Below are positions 17,241-25,356 of a stretch of 64,000 bases of DNA, in pieces. The stretch comes from Vulcanimicrobiota bacterium (GTDB lineage Bacteria; Vulcanimicrobiota; Xenobia; Xenobiales; JADMJV01). The stretch's first letter is position 1; each line of letters opens with the position of its first letter. The position numbers and the translations under genes are program-made. Where the stretch lies: positions 62,001 through 126,000 of the forward strand of contig JAHBVR010000018.1 of the NCBI GenBank assembly GCA_019637395.1, in the 5' to 3' direction. Under the pieces are notes generated by a model. The model had not been told where the DNA came from and did no database searches. It was given only the letters and a program-made list of their open reading frames with translations.

Positions 17241-17821
17241 GACGATGATGAGCAGGGCGCTGGGGAGTTTGCAGATCTTGTCCGAGCAGCCGGTTGAGGC
17301 TGACCCGGGCCGTCTCCACCCGATTCTAGGCCGGATACTGCAAGCGCATGATTTGCTCGCGCTCGAACTTGGCCCGGATCACATCGGCCTCGGCGATCTC
17401 GCCCGCCTCGAAGCGCTTCCGGGCAGCCTCCACCACCCGATCATTAAACTCCACATCCCGCTCCAGGGCAGCTCGCGCCATGGCCAGTTCCACGAAGGCG
17501 TTGCGCGTTTGATTCAGCACCGTCATGCGCGTCTGGCTCCGGGTGAGGTTGGCTTCCTCCACCGTGCTCTCGGCCACGGCCAGGCGAGCGTCACGCCGCC
17601 CCCCGGTTTCCAGGAGCAAAATGAAAAACAGGCCCTGCTTGCGTTCCGACGGATCGATAGGTGGGATTTGGTCGCTGGCCTGCAATGGTGGTATTATTCC
17701 TGGCCACATCAATGCCTTGCTCGGCCAGTTGCAGCGCCTGAGATAGAGTCAGACCCACGGGCTCTTGGGCCGGCAGAGAGCCGGCAAGCGCTAAGATGAG
17801 GAGCAAGACGAGGTGATTCAT
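17241..17821 (-). pseudogene. Decayed outer membrane factor (CzcC/TolC type)
   Basis: From ATG 17821 an intact signal peptide (MNHLVLLLILALAGSLPAQ) leads into VGLTLSQALQLAEQ, the start of outer membrane factors. After a frameshift the frame continues LETGGRRDARLAVAESTVEEANLTRSQTRMTVLNQTRNAFVELAMARAALERD and KRFEAGEIAEADVIRAK. An in-frame TAG at 17326-17328 interrupts it, followed by NRVETARVSLNRLLGQDLQ. The same frame then runs straight into the RND remnant, so a deletion removed the rest, including any membrane-fusion gene. The remnant shows that an ancestor had an outer membrane. Confidence 0.85.
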
Positions 17822-17889
17822 CCGGGCCAGCTTAATGGACGGCCCTCGTTTGGCCTGGGAGTTCTTCCGGAACAAGCGAAGCTCGGCGG

Positions 17890-18306
17890 ATGAACACCTG
17901 GCAAGGCTACGCACTTGGCTCCGCCTTCTTTGCTGCGCTTACCGCCATCCTGGGGAAACTCGGCGTGGCCACCATCAACTCCCATCTGGCGACTTTCGTG
18001 CGCACCGTCGTCATTTTGATCATGACCGGCGCAGTGGTCACATACCAGCGCAAGTGGGACAGCTCCGGCCTGTCCTCGCAAACCCTGACCTTCCTGGTGC
18101 TCTCGGGGCTGGCCACCGGCCTCTCCTGGCTCTGCTACTATCGCGCTCTGCAATTGGGCAACGCTTCGCAGGTCGCTCCGGTCGACAAATTGAGCGTGGC
18201 CCTTTCGGTCTTGCTGGCAGTCGTCTTTTTAGGAGAAAAGCTCACCCTCAAAACCGGCCTGGGCGTGCTGCTCATCCTGCTTGGCTCCCTGGTGATGGTG
18301 CTCTAA
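17890..18306 (+). CDS. EamA-type transporter, single EamA domain
   Basis: The 138-residue protein is one five-helix EamA unit: GYALGSAFFAALTAILGKLGV at the start, YRALQLGNASQVAPVDKLSVALSVLLAVVFLGEKLTLKTGLGVLLILLGSLVMV at the end. Full DMT transporters have two such units; short single-unit members work as dimers, as in the small EamA group. The conserved GEKL motif is present. The substrate cannot be predicted. It diverges from the decayed outer membrane factor and may share its old promoter region. Confidence 0.9.
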   Translation: MNTWQGYALGSAFFAALTAILGKLGVATINSHLATFVRTVVILIMTGAVVTYQRKWDSSGLSSQTLTFLVLSGLATGLSWLCYYRALQLGNASQVAPVDKLSVALSVLLAVVFLGEKLTLKTGLGVLLILLGSLVMVL

Positions 18307-18384
18307 GAGCCTGCAACAAAAGCGTCCTAAAACTGACTAAAATCTGCCTCACACTCCAGTCGGAGGCTCTGTTACCTTGCTGAC

Positions 18385-19071
18385 ATGCGAATGACGGAAT
18401 TCGGCCGCCGTATTTTTCCCTGGCGCGGCTACCTGGGGGTCCCCTTTCTTTTGACCATGCTGTGGATTTGCGCTCCGGATCCACGCCTACCGGCCGGCCC
18501 CGGTTGGTTTTGCCTGGGATTCGGATTGGCTCTGCGGCTGTGGGGTGTGGCCGGCTGGGTGCCCAGACGGCTGGCAGCCGACGCTCCGGAGCGCCTGATC
18601 GAGCAGGATGGACCTTATGTTTACACACGCAATCCGCGTTATCTAGGCAATCTGCTGCTCGGCCTGGGCGGCTGTCAGATCGCGGGCCTGAAAATGTGCT
18701 TGTTGCCCTACGCGATCCTCTGGGCCGCCATCCACTTCCCCATCATCGCTTACGAAGAAGAATTGCTCCAGCAACGTTACGGACTCCAATACGCGGAATA
18801 CTGTAGACGGGTGCCACGCTTTTGCGGTCTTACGTCTCACCCCCTGAGACCTCAAGTCTGGCCGCTACGCTGGGAGCTGGCCTATTGCCTGGAAATGTCC
18901 ACCATCGCCGGTTGGTTCGCTTTGGGCGTCTTTCTACAGTGCTGGCGCTGGATCCAATTGGGAGCCTCGCCGTCCCTCTACTACGCCAGTTTTGTGGTGG
19001 GCGCACTGGGCTGGATCGCACTCTCGGGGACGGCCAAATTCTTGAGAAGGAAAACTACCGTTGTGGAGTGA
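18385..19071 (+). CDS. Isoprenylcysteine/phospholipid methyltransferase-like membrane protein
   Basis: The 228-residue protein matches the PEMT/ICMT fold: GPYVYTRNPRYLGNLLLGLG near residues 76-95 is the cofactor-binding RHPxY-like motif, here RNPRYLG. YEEELLQQRYGLQYAEYCRRVPRF is the family's closing EE-x-L-x-x-x-FG-x-x-Y-x-x-Y block. These enzymes methylate membrane lipids or prenylated groups using S-adenosylmethionine. After this core, about 70 residues add further membrane helices. Two ATG codons (18385 and 18391) are both possible starts. It is followed by a PAP2 phosphatase gene on the same strand, so lipid modification is a plausible shared theme. Confidence 0.85.
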   Translation: MRMTEFGRRIFPWRGYLGVPFLLTMLWICAPDPRLPAGPGWFCLGFGLALRLWGVAGWVPRRLAADAPERLIEQDGPYVYTRNPRYLGNLLLGLGGCQIAGLKMCLLPYAILWAAIHFPIIAYEEELLQQRYGLQYAEYCRRVPRFCGLTSHPLRPQVWPLRWELAYCLEMSTIAGWFALGVFLQCWRWIQLGASPSLYYASFVVGALGWIALSGTAKFLRRKTTVVE

Positions 19072-19184
19072 TTTTGTTTCCCTCCAAGCCTGGATTGAAA
19101 AAGCCATCCGCTACTCCGCAGTGAAGGACCGCCGGCGCTTGTCTCGTTGGAAAGTTGGCTCCGTTTGATTGGCTATCGGCCTCC

Positions 19185-19200
19185 TGACCATTTTTTGACC
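19185..19200 (+). promoter_or_regulatory. 11-bp-spaced direct repeat (TGACC-N6-TGACC) upstream of the PAP2 gene
   Basis: Two TGACC half-sites start at 19185 and 19196, exactly 11 bases apart, ending 22 bases before the PAP2 start codon. The OmpR-type regulator is encoded convergently just downstream and has the same repeat at its own promoter. Control of the PAP2 gene by that regulator is inferred. The rest of the 151-bp gap 19072-19222 shows nothing else I can support. Confidence 0.5.
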
Positions 19201-19222
19201 GACCGGGTTGTAATCTGGGACG

Positions 19223-19864
19223 ATGCGTTGGTTTGCCGGGATCACCAGCCTGTTGGCTTTGGCTGCCTTTGCCGACATCGGTGAAGACATGCACGACCCC
19301 GGATGGCCGGGCCTGGAAAAGCGCCTGGCTTCGCCTCTAGCCGCGCTCCGCTCTACCTGGATGACCTGGACTATGCTGCATCTGACCTGGTTGGGCAATC
19401 GATTTACCCTGAGCGCCATTGTGGTGCTGGCCTGCCTGTCTTCCAAAACGACACCCGCTCACAAAGATAAGGCAGCCCTGGTCCTTACGGCAGTTTCGAC
19501 CAGCCTGCTCAACCTGGTCCTCAAAGAGTGGTTTGCCCGAGCCCGCCCCGGCACTGAATTCCTTCCCCTGGTGGAAGAACCCTATTATAGCTTCCCCTCC
19601 GGTCACGCTATGATTTCCCTGGCCGTCTACGGGTTCCTGGCCTATCTGGGTTGGCTCCGAAGCAAATCTTATGCGCCTGTCCTTGCTCTGGTCCTGCTGA
19701 TACTGATGATCGCCGCCTCTCGAGTCTATCTGGCGGTCCACTATCCGGGCGATGTGCTGGCCGGCCTGGTGGCGGGCTGGCCTTGTCTCTGTCTGGCTAT
19801 TGCGCTTCACGCGAACTTGCGAGCTGACGCATTTTTTGCTCGCAATAGAGTCCGTAGGCCATAG
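19223..19864 (+). CDS. PAP2 family lipid phosphatase
   Basis: The 213-residue membrane protein carries all three PAP2 motifs: KEWFARARP (K-x6-RP) near residue 95, PSGH near 124, and SRVYLAVHYPGDV (SR-x5-H-x3-D) near 165. These form the vanadium-haloperoxidase-type active site on the periplasmic face. Typical substrates are undecaprenyl pyrophosphate or phosphatidic acid, so it may recycle the lipid carrier for cell-wall synthesis. Its 3' end overlaps the convergent OmpR-type regulator gene by 68 bases. Confidence 0.93.
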   Translation: MRWFAGITSLLALAAFADIGEDMHDPGWPGLEKRLASPLAALRSTWMTWTMLHLTWLGNRFTLSAIVVLACLSSKTTPAHKDKAALVLTAVSTSLLNLVLKEWFARARPGTEFLPLVEEPYYSFPSGHAMISLAVYGFLAYLGWLRSKSYAPVLALVLLILMIAASRVYLAVHYPGDVLAGLVAGWPCLCLAIALHANLRADAFFARNRVRRP

Positions 19865-20510
19865 CCAGGCGAAACCCCTGGCCGCGCACGGTTTCAACCA
19901 GGCTCGGCCCAATCTTGGCGCGCAGGCGCTTAATGGTGGCATCGACCAGTCTTTCGTTGACTCCGTCCTGATAGTTCCATACGTGTTCCAGCAGCCACTG
20001 GCGCGACAAAACTCGGTCGCTATGTTGGAAAAGCGCGTGAAGCACCTGGAATTCTCGGCTGGTCAGTAGAATCGCCTCGGTTCCTCGGAAGACTTCTGCA
20101 CGCGCCCAGTCAATGAGCAAATTACCCAATTGGGTCCGTGGGTTAGATTGGGGCTGGGGATGCCCCAGGCGGGCTCGCAGACGCACCAAGAGTTCCTGAC
20201 CCGAGAAGGGCTTGCGCAGAAAGTCGTCGGCTCCCAAAGCGAAGGCGTTGGTGAAGGCGCTTTCCAGGGGAGAGCCGGTCATGATCAATACCGGAATCGC
20301 GGCCCGACTGCGAATCCACTCGAGCAAAGCCATCCCGCTCAGACGGGGCAAGTTCAAGTCCAGAATCACTGCTGCCGGCATTTCCTCATTCAAACGCAAC
20401 AGCGCCTCATGCCCGTCGTGTACGCAGGTAGCCTCAAACCCTCCGGCTTCCAACAAATGCACCAGCAGGTCACTCAGCTCGGCGTCATCTTCGACTACCA
20501 GAATTTCCAC
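19797..20510 (-). CDS. OmpR/PhoB-family response regulator
   Basis: The 237-residue protein has a receiver domain (1-115) with acidic pocket E7-D8-D9, phospho-acceptor D51 in ILDLNLPRLSG, T78 and K100. The winged-helix DNA-binding domain (about 130-225) includes LTSREFQVLHALFQHSDRVLSRQWLLEHVW and RLVDATIKRLRAKIG. All signalling residues are intact. No histidine kinase gene is next to it. The 11-bp TGACC repeat sits upstream of this gene, of the convergent PAP2 gene and of the collapsed two-component remnant, which suggests autoregulation and a small regulon. The C-terminal 20 residues extend past the usual domain end. Confidence 0.93.
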   Translation of the reverse strand: MEILVVEDDAELSDLLVHLLEAGGFEATCVHDGHEALLRLNEEMPAAVILDLNLPRLSGMALLEWIRSRAAIPVLIMTGSPLESAFTNAFALGADDFLRKPFSGQELLVRLRARLGHPQPQSNPRTQLGNLLIDWARAEVFRGTEAILLTSREFQVLHALFQHSDRVLSRQWLLEHVWNYQDGVNERLVDATIKRLRAKIGPSLVETVRGQGFRLAMAYGLYCEQKMRQLASSREAQ

Positions 20511-20532
20511 CGATCAATTCTACAAAGCCAAT

Positions 20533-20554
20533 GGTCAGAATTTGGTCAAGGTCA
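20533..20554 (-). promoter_or_regulatory. Repeated TGACC half-sites upstream of the OmpR-type regulator
   Basis: On the plus strand GGTCA (TGACC on the minus strand) begins at 20533, 20544 and 20550. The first two are 11 bases apart, as at the PAP2 and remnant promoters; the third is 6 bases further upstream. They lie 23-44 bases before the regulator's start codon, a normal place for autoregulation. Confidence 0.5.
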
Positions 20555-20641
20555 GGCGCAAAGCGAAACTGCAAAACTTGCAGGTGCCCGGCCTCGACCC
20601 CGTTCCCGGTGATCAGGTCGCCGGATTCCAGACCAAAATCC

Positions 20642-22510
20642 CTAGAGACGGCGTCCGTAGACCTGCCAGAAAGTCACCTGCAAGCGATCTGAGATAGGCA
20701 AATATTTGTTGAGATCGAAGACATATTCCCGCTTTACGTCGGGCGGCGGAGCGCCGGGGCGGAGGCGGCGCACGCCGTTGCCGCTGCTGTGCTGCTTAAC
20801 GTAGTTATTGTATTCTTCGGTAAATTGCTCGACGGCCGCCAGATAGGCCTGCCAGGCGTTGGTGAGGTCGGTAAAGAGCTGATTCTTGCGGTCCTGCTTG
20901 GCCTGCCACTCCTGGTGAGCGGGGTCATCACCGGGGGGTTCGGGTCCTAAGTTGAGCAGGGCCTGATACTCTTGAGCGGCCACCTTCTGAGCCTCGACGG
21001 CGGCAAAAGCGGTGGTGACGCTCGAGATATCCGGTGTGCTCCCAGGCGGTGAGGCAGCCAGGAAGCTGGGGCCGTCGGCGTTAAGCACGTACTCGTCCAC
21101 AGTGCTACCCGAAGTGTGCGTCAAAATATGGGGCAGCTTGGACAGAATATCATTTTCATAAAGACCGCCGGTCGGATCCCCGGGGGGATCCTGAGGATGG
21201 AATTTACGCCACTCGACCCAGTCAAACGAAAGCCAATTGGCGTTATTGGAAGCGGATTGCGTGGAGGTGTAGCTGTAACTCTGGGCCGTGAAGGTCAGCT
21301 TCCCCTGGCTGTCGTCGTTGACCACAATGACATGGTCGAGTTTCAGTTCCGGCTCGGGTTGATGGGACGGATGATTGACGATCAAACTACCCACCACAGT
21401 CAAATTTTGAGCGTCGACTCCGTTTTCCGCATAAACATAACCCTGGAAATAATTGCTCTGGTAGGTAGCGCTACCGCCTCTCAGGGTGACTTTACCGGTA
21501 GAAAGGAGAGCCAGATTGTTGGCGCCGTCCAATTCCACACTCCCCACCACATTCAAATCGCCATTCACCACGATGGCGCCGGTACCCGAAATGGCGCCGT
21601 GGACGGTTAGATTACCCTGCACGTAGAGGAAAGCGTCGTAGAGTTTGACCGGCCCGTTAAAGGTCAGCTCATGACCGCTACGGTAGATGCAATCGAGCTC
21701 CTGGGCACCGTGCTGGAGCTCCACAATTTCGATGGTGCCCGGTTTTCCCTGAGGATCGAAATCTTTGACAATATCAAATTTAGGAATAGACCGGGCTGAG
21801 GCGTTGGGACGCACGCCATCGTCCACACGGGCACCAGGGTCAAGCGTTATCGGACCGCAAGATTGAGCGAACCCGGAAATACGCGTGGAGAAAGCGGGGG
21901 CCGCGTTGCCCTTTTCCACCTGAATTCCGCTGCTGGAATTGCACAGCAGATGGCCGGGGCGGTCGTAGGTTCCGTCTGCGGCTTTGGCCGTGCTGCTGGT
22001 TCCGTAAATTTCCAGCGGATAGAGACTGTGAATTTTGGCCGAAGAGGCCAGTCCGAACGGAGCATCGGGTTGTCGCACCAGCGCTTCCAAGGTGCGATAC
22101 TGACCACGGCAGAAGCCGGTCGAGACGACGTGGATCAAGCCGGCGGCCAGAGCGCGACCGCCATAACCCTGAGCATGGTCGCCTTTGACATTGTTGGTCG
22201 AGTGCGGGAAGGCGCCTCCCGGCTTGAAGGACACCGCATAGTAGGACTGTTCCGAGGTCAGCTCGCTACTCATCGATCCGGTCAGTTCTTCGCCGGCCTG
22301 TCCAAAGGAGTATTCTTCGTTGCTGCCCAGCCGGTAAATTACCTCGTGTAAACCCGCTTCGGCCTGGCTCAAAGCGATGTCGCCATTGAAAGAACCCTGG
22401 GTCAGATTCAGGTTGGCCATGAACATGGCGGTCATGGCGGCGGCCAGGAAGGTCATGATCGAAACCAGACCCAGGACCGCCAGAAGGGAGGCCGCTTTCT
22501 TCCCGCGCAT
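20642..22510 (-). CDS. PilX-like protein with bactofilin-like repeats (third copy)
   Basis: I chose ATG 22510 (MRGKKAASLLAVLGLVSIMTFLAAAMTAMF), giving 622 residues. The frame extends upstream to 22717 but that part runs over the divergent kinase gene. After the helix comes ALSQAEAGLHEVIYRL, the PilX-type signature. Residues about 350-460 hold the repeat shared with the genes at 8575 and 13367: LYVQGNLTVHGAISGTGAIVVNG, NVVGSVELDG and STGKVTLRGG. Unlike the other two it has no prepilin genes attached. A long coiled stretch rich in Gln, Ala and Glu (AFAAVEAQKVAAQEYQALLN) lies near the C-terminus. Confidence 0.77.
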   Translation of the reverse strand: MRGKKAASLLAVLGLVSIMTFLAAAMTAMFMANLNLTQGSFNGDIALSQAEAGLHEVIYRLGSNEEYSFGQAGEELTGSMSSELTSEQSYYAVSFKPGGAFPHSTNNVKGDHAQGYGGRALAAGLIHVVSTGFCRGQYRTLEALVRQPDAPFGLASSAKIHSLYPLEIYGTSSTAKAADGTYDRPGHLLCNSSSGIQVEKGNAAPAFSTRISGFAQSCGPITLDPGARVDDGVRPNASARSIPKFDIVKDFDPQGKPGTIEIVELQHGAQELDCIYRSGHELTFNGPVKLYDAFLYVQGNLTVHGAISGTGAIVVNGDLNVVGSVELDGANNLALLSTGKVTLRGGSATYQSNYFQGYVYAENGVDAQNLTVVGSLIVNHPSHQPEPELKLDHVIVVNDDSQGKLTFTAQSYSYTSTQSASNNANWLSFDWVEWRKFHPQDPPGDPTGGLYENDILSKLPHILTHTSGSTVDEYVLNADGPSFLAASPPGSTPDISSVTTAFAAVEAQKVAAQEYQALLNLGPEPPGDDPAHQEWQAKQDRKNQLFTDLTNAWQAYLAAVEQFTEEYNNYVKQHSSGNGVRRLRPGAPPPDVKREYVFDLNKYLPISDRLQVTFWQVYGRRL

Positions 22511-22522
22511 TTCGATATTATA
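22511..22522 (-). promoter_or_regulatory. TATAAT box placed for a near-leaderless transcript
   Basis: On the minus strand a perfect TATAAT (22522-22517) is followed by only six bases before the ATG at 22510. If it is a -10 element, transcription would begin at or next to the start codon, giving a leaderless mRNA. No convincing -35 element is visible, and no Shine-Dalgarno precedes this ATG. Confidence 0.35.
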
Positions 22523-22561
22523 GCACAGGGCGGCAGGGCCGCACTCCAGAAGTGCCTTGGG

Positions 22562-23710
22562 ATGAAGAAATGGATAGGAGCGGCCCTGCTCTGCCTGCTG
22601 GTGGAAGGCTGGGTGTGGCGACCGCAAACGGTGATGCCCGAGGAGGGCCGGCTGCAGACCATTCCCCCGGGTGCAACCTACCGGTTCAATGCTCAGATGG
22701 GCATGACGCCGCTGCAAGTGAAGCCCTTAGCCGATTGGGACCGGGCTAAAGGCAGTCGCGTCCACCTATCCTACTTTGGCTACGCCGATCAGGCTGTAGA
22801 ATATGCCGCAGGCGTCGTCCCCATGCAGCTATCCGCCACCGGTCTGCTGGTCTATAACACTCCTCTCTGGTTAGCGCTGGGCTGTCTGGGAGCGGCCTGG
22901 CGCCAGCGCCAACTGGAACAGAAGTCGGTGCGCAAGGTGGGCGGCTACCGTCTGCACGAGCTGGTCGGGCGAGGCGCCACCGCCGAGGTTTACCGTGCCA
23001 GCGATGCCAGGGGGCGGCCGGTGGCTGTGAAGTGGTTGCACGAACATATCGGAGGAACCGAGGAGTTTGCCAATCGCTTCCGGCGCGAAGCGGAAATCTG
23101 CTCGCGCCTCCAGCATCCCGGCGTCGTAGGCGTATTCGCCTGGGGAGAACAGGAAAACCGGCTGTGGATGAGCCAGGAATGGATCGAGGGTCCCAGCCTG
23201 GAGCAAAGTCCGGCGCCGCCCGCCCGGCTGAAGGAGCTGCTGATTTCGTTGTGCCAGGCTCTCGATTACGCCCACCAGGCCGGAGTGATCCATCGCGATC
23301 TCAAACCCAGCAATATTTTGCTGCGGGCCGACGGCTCCCCGGTCATCGCCGACTTCGGCCTGGCTCGTTCGGCTCATTATGAGACCATCACCAAGACCGA
23401 AACAACCTTGGGAACTCCAACCTACATGCCCCCCGAACAGGTCACCGGCCAGGGCAGTGATGCGCGCAGCGACCTTTACTCGCTGGGGTGTGTGACCTAC
23501 TGGCTGTGGCGGGGCAAACTTCCCTTTCTCGGCGCCGACCCCATCCAGACGCTGCTGGCTCATTTGCACGATCCGGTGCCTCCCCTACCGGATGAGCCGC
23601 CCGGCTGGGCCCAACTGATTCGGGAACTGCTGGCCAAGGAGCGAGAGCAGCGGCCGGCCTCGGCGCGCGTGGTCTTAGAGCGCTTGCAGGCGCTGGCTCC
23701 ACTCGCGTAG
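22562..23710 (+). CDS. Membrane Ser/Thr protein kinase with N-terminal extracytoplasmic domain
   Basis: The 382-residue protein has an N-terminal membrane or signal helix (4-18), an extracytoplasmic region (about 20-95), a second helix (about 96-113) and a C-terminal cytoplasmic Hanks-type kinase (129-382). Kinase motifs are intact: Gly loop LVGRGATAEVY, K157, HRDLKPSN with D246, DFG D264, and GTPTYMPPEQ. This order, sensor first and kinase last, is the reverse of PknB. The neighbour at 23675 has the same layout and faces it tail to tail with a 36-base overlap. It may phosphorylate FHA proteins such as those encoded near 55-57 kb, by inference. Confidence 0.9.
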   Translation: MKKWIGAALLCLLVEGWVWRPQTVMPEEGRLQTIPPGATYRFNAQMGMTPLQVKPLADWDRAKGSRVHLSYFGYADQAVEYAAGVVPMQLSATGLLVYNTPLWLALGCLGAAWRQRQLEQKSVRKVGGYRLHELVGRGATAEVYRASDARGRPVAVKWLHEHIGGTEEFANRFRREAEICSRLQHPGVVGVFAWGEQENRLWMSQEWIEGPSLEQSPAPPARLKELLISLCQALDYAHQAGVIHRDLKPSNILLRADGSPVIADFGLARSAHYETITKTETTLGTPTYMPPEQVTGQGSDARSDLYSLGCVTYWLWRGKLPFLGADPIQTLLAHLHDPVPPLPDEPPGWAQLIRELLAKEREQRPASARVVLERLQALAPLA

Positions 23711-24922
23711 TTGAGTGGCCAGCCGGGCGGGCGGCCCGGGGCGCGAACCGGGGTCGCGGCTGAGCAGCGCCATCGTCAGTTCACACAATTCCGCCGGCGG
23801 TCCTTGCAGCGGCGCCGGTTCCTGTTCCAGTTGTTTGGTCAACAATTCAAAAGAAGTCTCGGCCTGATAGGGCAGTTTTCCGCTACAGCACTCATAGAGA
23901 ACCACTCCCAGAGAATAGAGATCGGCCGTGGCAGCGGGCTCGTGACCCAGGATCTGCTCGGGAGCCATATAACCGGGAGTGCCGACGGCCTGGCCCGGCA
24001 GGGTCAACTGCTGTTCCTCGAGCGAACGGGCGATGCCGAAATCCATCAACAGAGCCTTGGAGCCGCTGACCATGATATTGGCCGGTTTTAAATCGCGATG
24101 CACGATGCCCAGATCATGGAGGGCCTGCAGCGCCTGGCAGATCTGGCCCAGACAATCGAGACGGCCGGCCAGGCTCAGGCCTGCCTGATCCAGCGTGCAC
24201 CCCTCCACCTTCTCCATCACCAGGTAGGCACGGCCCTCGTGTTCGCCACAGTCATAAAAGGCCACCAGATTGGGATGGCGCAGCTGCAGACTGAGCCGGG
24301 CCTCGCGCAGAAAGCGCTCGCCCCCACCGGGGGCGTGCAAAAGCTTGAGGGCCCGACGTTCGCGCGCCTCGTCCTGAAGGTAGGCTTCGTAAACACTGGC
24401 CATGCCGCCCCTGCCCAGCCTGCCGGCCAGCACATAGGGCCCGATGTGCTGGCCGGGCAGCGCGTTGCCTTGAGTGAAACTCAGGTCCAAAAGGCGTTGC
24501 CTTTTTCTCTCGCGAGCCACTCTCCAGACCAGCGGCAGTCCGCCCAATAATGCCAGGATGTAGCCGGGAGATTGGAGCCAGGGGATCCAGAACCAGCGCG
24601 GGGTCAAATTCAGAGTGCCCGAAGGCGGGGTTCGGCCATTCATAACCAGGTCTTGTTTGGGAATCTTTTGAGTGAGATAGCCGGGGGCCGCCAGTTCCAA
24701 CCACTGCAAGCCCTCACCGGGTAGTTGGAGTGTTTGGAAACCCCGGCCGAGCGGCAGGGCCTGCACGCCGCGGGGGGTCAAAACGTGGGCGGTCAGGCGT
24801 GCTCCGGGGGGGTCGCAGGCCACCCAGGTTCCCTCTGGAAGCGGTTCCAGCCGGCGCCAAACATCCCAAACGGACTGGCCTAAGATCAGTAGCGCCAGAC
24901 CGATGACCAGAACCGTTCGCAT
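23675..24922 (-). CDS. Membrane Ser/Thr protein kinase with PEGA-like extracytoplasmic domain
   Basis: The 415-residue protein has an N-terminal helix (1-18), a PEGA-like extracytoplasmic domain (about 30-85: GTWVACDPPGARL, LQWLELAAPGYL), a second helix (110-133) and a C-terminal kinase (160-410). Motifs are intact: GRLGRGGMASVYEA, K193, HRDLKPAN with D277, DFG D294, and GTPGYMAPEQ. It has the same domain order as the kinase at 22562, and the two genes overlap convergently by 36 bases. Both lie among pseudopilin genes, so they may regulate pilus or envelope functions; that link is inferred from position only. Confidence 0.9.
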   Translation of the reverse strand: MRTVLVIGLALLILGQSVWDVWRRLEPLPEGTWVACDPPGARLTAHVLTPRGVQALPLGRGFQTLQLPGEGLQWLELAAPGYLTQKIPKQDLVMNGRTPPSGTLNLTPRWFWIPWLQSPGYILALLGGLPLVWRVARERKRQRLLDLSFTQGNALPGQHIGPYVLAGRLGRGGMASVYEAYLQDEARERRALKLLHAPGGGERFLREARLSLQLRHPNLVAFYDCGEHEGRAYLVMEKVEGCTLDQAGLSLAGRLDCLGQICQALQALHDLGIVHRDLKPANIMVSGSKALLMDFGIARSLEEQQLTLPGQAVGTPGYMAPEQILGHEPAATADLYSLGVVLYECCSGKLPYQAETSFELLTKQLEQEPAPLQGPPAELCELTMALLSRDPGSRPGPPARLATQLREWSQRLQAL

Positions 24923-24963
24923 AACGACCAGGGCTTTCGCGCTCGTTTGCTAACTTCCTCAAT

Positions 24964-25356
24964 ATGAAGCGGCATGGTTTCTCTTTATGCGAGTTACTGA
25001 TTTCGCTGATGATTCTGTCAGTGCTCTCGGTGCTGTTGGTGGGCGTCATTCCCGCTTCGGTCTTCGGGCAGAAGGCGGCCGGCCAGCGGCTTTTCGCGGC
25101 CAACTGGGCGCGCGCCGAGGTGGAGAGGATGCGGGTGGCCGGATTCGACCACCTGAAGGACCATGAACTGACTCCAGTGACCAACAACGGCACCGATTTC
25201 CGCGCCCAGGTGAAGGTGGCCAACGCCAAAGACAGTACGGGTAGTGAGCTGGATCCCAGCCGCGCCCGGGAAGTGCGCATCACGGTGGAGTGGAAAGCGG
25301 CCGGGGGCGATGTGCGCAGCTACACCAGTCGCTCCACCCTGGTGCGCCAACCATGA
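24964..25356 (+). CDS. Type IV prepilin-like protein (PilV type)
   Basis: The 140-residue product opens MKRHGFSLCELLISLMILSVLSVLLVG, a classic prepilin leader with cleavage after Gly and Glu at +5. The following ANWARAEVERMRVAGFDHLK is an amphipathic helix typical of minor pilins. It starts 41 bases from the divergent kinase gene and overlaps the next prepilin gene by 4 bases (ATGA). It forms a two-gene pseudopilin operon without a PilX-like member. Confidence 0.88.
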   Translation: MKRHGFSLCELLISLMILSVLSVLLVGVIPASVFGQKAAGQRLFAANWARAEVERMRVAGFDHLKDHELTPVTNNGTDFRAQVKVANAKDSTGSELDPSRAREVRITVEWKAAGGDVRSYTSRSTLVRQP

